This document shows, piece by piece, positions 59,585-64,000 of a DNA stretch of 64,000 nt. Each line of letters begins with the position of its first letter. Within the stretch, counting starts at the first letter, position 1. This stretch comes from Streptomyces sp. PH10-H1 (GTDB lineage Bacteria; Actinomycetota; Actinomycetes; Streptomycetales; Streptomycetaceae). Both the position numbers and the translations under genes were made by a program. The stretch lies in assembly GCF_030063355.1 (NCBI RefSeq), contig NZ_JASISZ010000021.1, positions 1 to 64,000 on the forward strand. Direction: 5' to 3'. The notes under the pieces were generated by a model. The model made no database searches and had not been told where the DNA came from. It was given only the letters and a program-made list of their open reading frames with translations.

Positions 59585-59975
59585 CGTTGGGCTCCACTTC
59601 TTCCGACCCCGACGCCCGCACGGAACCCCGTCCCGCCGACGGTCGCGCCATCAATTGAGGCGCACCATATACGCGCGACCTGACGTTCTGGTTCCACGGA
59701 ATCACCCCCTCGCCGCGCCCGGGAACCACCCCCGGGCGGTGCTCGCGCATTCCGGGATATCGCCTGCTCACACGGGGGTTGCGGCGAGTTCGCACACGGG
59801 TGCGGCCGGTGGCTGGGAGGCCCGGGGAGGCGGTAGGCGGGCGGCGGAAATTCCGCCGCCCGCCCCGCACTGTTCAGCGTCAGGTCACCGTTTCGCGGGT
59901 CGCGGAGCATCGGCGGGCGGCGCGTCCCGGAGGGCCACCGCCCGCTTCACACCACCCGCTGGGGCCGCCCGTCCG
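59585..59975. other. Spacer with stem-loop
   Basis: 391 bases between two minus-strand genes. It contains the palindrome at 59836-59864 and the presumed promoter of the DUF2142 gene. No gene is supported. Confidence 0.5.
59836..59864. terminator. Perfect palindromic stem-loop
   Basis: GGCGGGCGGCGG and CCGCCGCCCGCC are exact complements around AAATT, about 110 bases after the ROK gene end. Likely its terminator. Confidence 0.8.
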
Positions 59976-61199
59976 TCAGCCGCCGAGTGCCGTCAGGGGG
60001 TCGTCGAGCACCGGCTGCCAGGCCAGTTCGGCGGCGCCGACCAGGCTGTTGTGGTCGAGGGCGCAGCCCAGCAGCGGCACGCTGCCGCTGCGCCCCCACA
60101 GGCTGCGGTCGGCGACGACCGCGCGCAGCCGCTCCGGATCGGCGTCCAGGAGGTGGCGGTGCAGTCCGCCGAGGAGGATGCGGTCGGGGTTGAGGACGTT
60201 GACGAGGCCGGCGAGCCCGAGGCCGAGGCGGTCGATGAGGGTGTGGGCGGCGGCGCGGACGCCGGGGTCGGCGTACTCATCGCGGAGCAGGTCGCGGGCC
60301 TGTTCCAGAAGGGAGACCTCCGGTCCCGGCGGGCGTCCCGCGGCTTCGAGGAAGGCGAGCGGATCGACCTCGACGTCCAGGCAGCCGCGGCTGCCGCAGT
60401 GGCAGGGGCGGCCGTCGGGGTTGACCGTCAAGTGGCCCACTTCGAGGGCCAGTCCGGAGCTCCCGGTGTGCAGCCGTCCGCCCAGCACGAGCGCTCCGCC
60501 GACGCCGCGGTGGCCGGTGGCGACGACCAGCAGCTGGTCGGCGCCGCGTCCTGCGCCGTGCCGGTGTTCGGCGAGGGCGGCGACGTTGACGTCATTGCCC
60601 AGGAAGGAGGCCATCGGCGCACCGCCGGGGCGAGTGATGCCGGCCCGGGCGATCTGCTCGGCGAAGACCTCGCGTACGGGGGAGCCGGCGGGCCAGGCGA
60701 CGTGCAGCGGGTTCAGTGCCGTGCCCTCGGGTTCCGCGACGGCGGACGGTACGGCGAGCCCCGCGCCCAGGCAGACTCGTCCCGAGGCGCGCAGCAGCTC
60801 CGCCCCGGCCTCGACGACCGCGCCCAGGACGTGCGCAGGATCGGCCGGCACGGTCATACAGCCGGGAACGGTGGCGACGATCCGTCCGCCGAGCCCGACG
60901 AGCGCCGCGCGGAATCCGTCGGAGTGCACCTGGGCGGCGAGGACCACCGGGCCCCCGGGGTCGACGGTGAGCCCGTGCGAGGGCCTGCCCTGGGCCCCCG
61001 AGGCGCCATTGGGCCGGGTGTCCACCCGGATGAGGCCCAGCGCCTCGAGCTCGGCGGCGACCGCGCCCGCCGTGGCGCGGGTCACACCGAGTTCCGAGGT
61101 GAGCAGGGCGCGGGTCGGCGCGCGGCCGGTGTGCACGAGTGCGAGGGCCGGGCCGAGTGCGCCTCGGCCCCGCTCGAGCCTTGTCCGAATCTGGGTCAC
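59976..61199 (-). CDS. ROK-family transcriptional regulator
   Basis: About 407 residues from GTG 61199. N-terminal winged helix (L-T-S-E-L-G-V-T-R-A-T-A-G-A-V-A-A-E-L) then the ROK sugar-kinase-like domain, with the zinc motif C-H-C-G-S-R-G-C-L-D-V-E and L-E-V-G-H-L-T-V-N. The catalytic D-x-G-G-T phosphate loop of true kinases is not seen. Divergent from an MFS transporter 41 bases away over an inverted repeat, so likely represses it and itself in response to a sugar. Confidence 0.92.
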   Translation of the reverse strand: MTQIRTRLERGRGALGPALALVHTGRAPTRALLTSELGVTRATAGAVAAELEALGLIRVDTRPNGASGAQGRPSHGLTVDPGGPVVLAAQVHSDGFRAALVGLGGRIVATVPGCMTVPADPAHVLGAVVEAGAELLRASGRVCLGAGLAVPSAVAEPEGTALNPLHVAWPAGSPVREVFAEQIARAGITRPGGAPMASFLGNDVNVAALAEHRHGAGRGADQLLVVATGHRGVGGALVLGGRLHTGSSGLALEVGHLTVNPDGRPCHCGSRGCLDVEVDPLAFLEAAGRPPGPEVSLLEQARDLLRDEYADPGVRAAAHTLIDRLGLGLAGLVNVLNPDRILLGGLHRHLLDADPERLRAVVADRSLWGRSGSVPLLGCALDHNSLVGAAELAWQPVLDDPLTALGG

Positions 61200-61201
61200 C
61201 C

Positions 61202-61241
61202 CCCTATTCTGACTTTGTGCCGACGCTAAACAAAATAGGGA
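61202..61241. promoter_or_regulatory. Inverted repeat between ROK and MFS genes
   Basis: CCCTATTCTG (61202-61211) and CAAAATAGGG (61231-61240) pair with one mismatch around a 19-base centre. It covers the promoter/start area of both genes. Confidence 0.75.
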
Positions 61242-62497
61242 TGGCCCTGACGGCGTCCCGCCGCGACCCGCCCGACCCCTCACTCACCCCGCTTCGTGTC
61301 GCCCTCACCACCTTCTTCGCCCTCGACGGCTTCATCTTCGCGGGCTGGGTGGTCCGCATTCCGGCCATCAAGGCGCAAGTGGGCGCCTCCGCAAGCGAGC
61401 TGGGGCTCGCCCTGCTCGGCGTCTCGGCAGGCGCCGTCGCCACGATGGTGCTGACCGGAGGGCTGTGCCGGCGCTTCGGCAGCCGCCGGATCACGGTCGT
61501 GACCGGTGTACTGATGTCGCTGAGTATCGCGCTTCCGCCGCTCACCCATTCGGCTCTCGCCCTCGGCCTGGTGCTGCTGGTGTTCGGAACGGCGTACGGC
61601 GGGATGAACGTAGCGATCAACAGCGTCGCCGTCGATCTGGTCGCGGCGCTGCGCCGTCCCGTCATGTCCGGCTTCCATGCCGCGTACAGCCTCGGCGGGC
61701 TGCTCGGCGCGGGCCTCGGCGGCCTGCTTGCCCCCCATCTGTCGCCCACCACCCACCTCCTGCTGCTCACGCCGGTCGGCCTGCTGGTCCCGGCCGTCGC
61801 CGGCCGGACACTCCTCGCACACCGGGTCACCCCGCCGGCGGACGCCTTCGTCCCTGCGGAGGTTCTCGTCCCTGCGGACCATGACGTGCGCGCGGACCGG
61901 CCCGCCGGACGGTCCGCCGAACCGCCTGTACCGCCCGTGCGCCGGACCGCCCCGCTGGTGGCCGTCTTCGGTCTGATCGCGCTGTGCACCGCCTACGGCG
62001 AAGGGGCGCTCGCGGAGTGGGGACCGCTGCACATCCAGCAGGACCTCGGCGGAGGCCAGGGGATCGCGGCGGCCGGATATGCGGCGGTCGCATTCGCGAT
62101 GACACTCGGGCGGCTGTCCGGCACGGCGCTGCTGGAGCGCCTCGGCCAGACCCGGGCCCTGGTACTGGGCGGACTGACCGCTTGCACGGGCATGCTGCTC
62201 GGCGCGCTCGCCCCGTCTGTGTGGCTGGCGGTCGCCGGATTCGCCGTGACCGGCCTCGGGCTGGCCAACCTGTTCCCGGTCGCCATCGCCCGCGCGGGCG
62301 AACTCGCCGGGCCCAGCGGGGTCGCGGCGGCCTCCACCCTCGGCTACGGCGGCATGCTGCTCGGCCCGCCTTCCATCGGCTTCCTGGCCGACTCCTTCGG
62401 ACTGCCGGCCGCACTGACCACGGTCGCGCTCCTGGCGGCCGCGGCCTCCGCCATCGCGTATGCGGTACGGAACATGGGCACCCGTACGAACTTGTGA
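61241..62497 (+). CDS. MFS transporter
   Basis: About 418 residues from ATG 61241 (a GTG at 61217 is an alternative). Twelve helices in two halves: F-I-F-A-G-W-V-V-R-I-P-A-I-K ... C-R-R-F-G-S-R-R-I-T ... G-M-N-V-A-I-N-S-V-A-V-D-L and G-E-G-A-L-A-E-W-G ... Q-Q-D-L-G. The G-x-N ... H-A-A-Y-S-L-G-G-L features fit the sugar/fucose-type (YbjJ-like) group. The mid-protein loop (about 215-255) is unusually long and acidic. Paired with the ROK regulator. Confidence 0.88.
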   Translation: MALTASRRDPPDPSLTPLRVALTTFFALDGFIFAGWVVRIPAIKAQVGASASELGLALLGVSAGAVATMVLTGGLCRRFGSRRITVVTGVLMSLSIALPPLTHSALALGLVLLVFGTAYGGMNVAINSVAVDLVAALRRPVMSGFHAAYSLGGLLGAGLGGLLAPHLSPTTHLLLLTPVGLLVPAVAGRTLLAHRVTPPADAFVPAEVLVPADHDVRADRPAGRSAEPPVPPVRRTAPLVAVFGLIALCTAYGEGALAEWGPLHIQQDLGGGQGIAAAGYAAVAFAMTLGRLSGTALLERLGQTRALVLGGLTACTGMLLGALAPSVWLAVAGFAVTGLGLANLFPVAIARAGELAGPSGVAAASTLGYGGMLLGPPSIGFLADSFGLPAALTTVALLAAAASAIAYAVRNMGTRTNL

Positions 62498-62568
62498 CGC
62501 ACAGACCTCCGGATACCCGCCGCCCGGGGCCATCATGGTCCCGAGCCGCCCACCCGCGAGGAGCCACC

Positions 62569-62961
62569 ATGCACCGCCTGCCGCCCTGGATCCCGGCCGC
62601 CGTCCGCGCCGTCCTGCGCGAGCGGGTCTCGCGCGTCTACCTTCTCCTGGTGGCGGCGGCCCTCGTCCTCCTGCTGGCCGACACGGCCTTCTTCTCCCAC
62701 CAGGACGCCTCGTTCTCCCGGGTGTGGCTGATGCTGCTCACCCTCCCCTGGTCGCCGCTGTTCGCGTCGCTCCTCGCGGCGGTCGCGGGGACCAGCGGCT
62801 CCGACGTCGAGTTCGGCTGGGCCGGGTACGCGATCGCCCTCGCGGCGGCACTGGTGTCGGCGCCGGTCAACGCCTTGCTGCTCGGAGTGTGCGCACGCGT
62901 TCTGCGAGGACGTACCGAGCGCCGCGACGGGATGTCACAATCCCGCCATGGAGACGGATGA
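62569..62961 (+). CDS. SCO4225-like small membrane protein
   Basis: 130 residues from ATG 62569 (GAGGAG upstream). Three hydrophobic segments: about 23-40, 52-72, 85-110. H-Q-D-A-S-F-S-R-V-W follows the first, as in Streptomyces proteins named after SCO4225. Function unknown. Its end overlaps the next gene by 14 bases. Confidence 0.8.
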   Translation: MHRLPPWIPAAVRAVLRERVSRVYLLLVAAALVLLLADTAFFSHQDASFSRVWLMLLTLPWSPLFASLLAAVAGTSGSDVEFGWAGYAIALAAALVSAPVNALLLGVCARVLRGRTERRDGMSQSRHGDG

Positions 62962-63691
62962 GTTCATTGAGAACCTGCGTCACGACGGAACACTGCTGGC
63001 CACCGCCGCCGAACAGGCCGGCCTGGACGCACCGGTGCCCCCCTGTCCCGACTGGCAGGTGCGAGACCTTGTACAGCACACCGGCACCGTCCACCGATGG
63101 GCGACCGGATTCATCGTCGAAGGCCGTATGGAGCCCGCGCCGATAGAGGGCAAAGTGCCGGACGACGGCTCGCTGCTCGACTGGTACCGCGAGTCGCACG
63201 CCCGCCTTGTGGACGCGCTCACCGCCGCCCCGGCGGACCTGCGGTGCTGGCACTTCTTCTCCGCCCCCTCATCACTGGAGTTCTGGGCGCGGCGCCAGGC
63301 GCACGAGACGGCGGTCCACCGGGTGGACGCCGAGACCGCGCTCGGCAGGGCACCCTCCCCCGTGACCGCCGCTTTCGCGACCGACGGTGTGGACGAACTG
63401 CTGGCCGGCTTCCACACCCGTTCCCGCAGCAGGGTGCGCAGTGAACTGCCGCGCACCCTGCGCGTCCAGGCGCTGGACGCGCCCGACGGGACGGCCGACT
63501 GGCAGGTCCACATCTCGCGAGAGGCCCCCCGGGTGGAACGCGCCGCGCGCGGCGACGCCGACTGCACCGTGCGCGGATCCGCCGCCGACCTGTACCTCGC
63601 GCTGTGGAACCGCGGGCCGTACGACCGGCTCGAGGTGTCCGGGGACGCGGAGCTGGTGGAGCTGTGGAAGCGCGCCTCCCCCATCGTGTGA
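62948..63691 (+). CDS. Maleylpyruvate isomerase-family (mycothiol-dependent) protein
   Basis: 247 residues. N-terminal DinB-like metal-binding helix bundle (V-P-P-C-P-D-W-Q-V-R-D-L-V-Q-H-T-G-T-V-H-R-W and R-Q-A-H-E-T-A-V-H-R-V-D-A-E with the metal His residues) and a C-terminal SCP2-like domain (A-D-C-T-V-R-G-S-A-A-D-L-Y-L-A-L-W-N-R). Probably a mycothiol-dependent transferase or isomerase; substrate unknown. Translationally coupled to the upstream membrane-protein gene. Confidence 0.92.
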   Translation: METDEFIENLRHDGTLLATAAEQAGLDAPVPPCPDWQVRDLVQHTGTVHRWATGFIVEGRMEPAPIEGKVPDDGSLLDWYRESHARLVDALTAAPADLRCWHFFSAPSSLEFWARRQAHETAVHRVDAETALGRAPSPVTAAFATDGVDELLAGFHTRSRSRVRSELPRTLRVQALDAPDGTADWQVHISREAPRVERAARGDADCTVRGSAADLYLALWNRGPYDRLEVSGDAELVELWKRASPIV

Positions 63692-63773
63692 GGCGAGATT
63701 TTAGCAGGCGAGGCGAGGTTTGACGAGATGGGACGGGGCGAGGTGCCGGGTCCGGCGCGGGAAGGGACGGCGG

Positions 63774-64000
63774 TTACGCGCCGCCGCCGAGCATGCGCTC
63801 CAGTACGGCGCGCTGGCCGGGCCTGGCCGCCTCGTACCGGGCGCGGCCGAGGTCGGTGATCCCGACCCGTACGCCGCGCCGGTCCTCGTCGCAGATCCCG
63901 CGGAGGACCAGGCCGTCCTTCTCGAGCCGGGCCACCAGCCGGGACAGCGCGCTCTGGCTCAGATGCACGCGGTCGGCCAGCTCCTGGACACGGAAGGTGC
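63774..64000 (-). CDS. MarR-family regulator, C-terminal part (cut by window edge)
   Basis: 75 residues are visible up to the edge: F-R-V-Q-E-L-A-D-R-V-H-L-S-Q-S-A-L-S-R-L-V-A-R-L-E-K-D-G-L-V forms the recognition helix and wing start, followed by D-E-D-R-R-G-V-R-V-G-I-T-D-L-G-R, the MarR wing and signature. The N-terminal dimerisation and ligand region lies beyond 64000. The visible frame is intact and ends at TAA (63776-63774). Confidence 0.92.
   Translation of the reverse strand, partial: TFRVQELADRVHLSQSALSRLVARLEKDGLVLRGICDEDRRGVRVGITDLGRARYEAARPGQRAVLERMLGGGA

Overview
The window is high-GC actinobacterial DNA and almost certainly Streptomyces. It has GTG/TTG starts, long high-GC reading frames, many Streptomyces-typical families (SCO5918-like, DUF6643, Rv1733c-like, SCO4225-like, mycothiol-dependent isomerase), sugar ABC importers without their own ATPase, and a type I-E-like CRISPR array.

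Region 1 (about 1-14.2 kb) is accessory, gene-poor and repeat-rich. It opens with the tail of a transposase abutting a probably 5'-truncated gene, then debris of two more insertion elements. Next is a cold-shock neighbourhood: a cold-shock protein (2211-2414), two copies of a module pairing a small MerR-like regulator with a Cys-containing small protein (3034-4629 and 5015-6749, the second frameshifted), a GAF-ANTAR regulator, an SCO5918-like protein, a second cold-shock protein (8471-8674) and a DEAD-box helicase (9046-10611). Several leaders here look structured. An MFS fragment, an 11-repeat CRISPR array with no cas genes nearby, decayed copies of a small gene, the last codons of an RNA methyltransferase and several short direct-repeat arrays follow.

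Region 2 (14.2-34.9 kb) looks like ordinary chromosome: an MHS-family transporter, a PucR-type regulator and a 3-hydroxybutyrate dehydrogenase; Nudix hydrolase; O-antigen-ligase-like membrane protein; glutamate-racemase-like protein; an HpnB-like and a GT4 glycosyltransferase; a TerD/TerA-like fusion; DUF6643; MOSC; Rv1733c-like; a beta-helix/AAA fusion protein facing a large membrane-anchored hydrolase; a DeoR regulator and an SRPBCC protein.

Region 3 (34.9-45.8 kb) is a minus-strand sugar-catabolic operon with a divergent LacI regulator: lipoprotein binding protein, two permeases, GH5_18-like, GH85-like and GH38 glycosidases. The combination fits uptake and dismantling of high-mannose N-glycans. 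The secreted GH85 enzyme releases glycans, and the two leaderless glycosidases trim mannosides in the cytoplasm. The GH85 gene carries an in-frame TAG 39 codons before what looks like its natural end.

Region 4 (45.8-64 kb): a frameshifted membrane-protein gene, a cytochrome b561-like/molybdopterin oxidoreductase pair, an alpha/beta hydrolase divergent from a MocR regulator over a clear palindromic operator, a Cds1-like PLP enzyme, an anti-sigma-type ATPase, a SHOCT/ABC-ATPase/FtsX-permease operon, an F420-type oxidoreductase, DUF2797, DUF2142, a ROK regulator divergent from an MFS transporter over an inverted repeat, an SCO4225-like membrane protein, a mycothiol-dependent isomerase-fold protein and the 3' part of a MarR regulator cut by the window edge.

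All family assignments come from reading translated motifs by eye. No database search was run.
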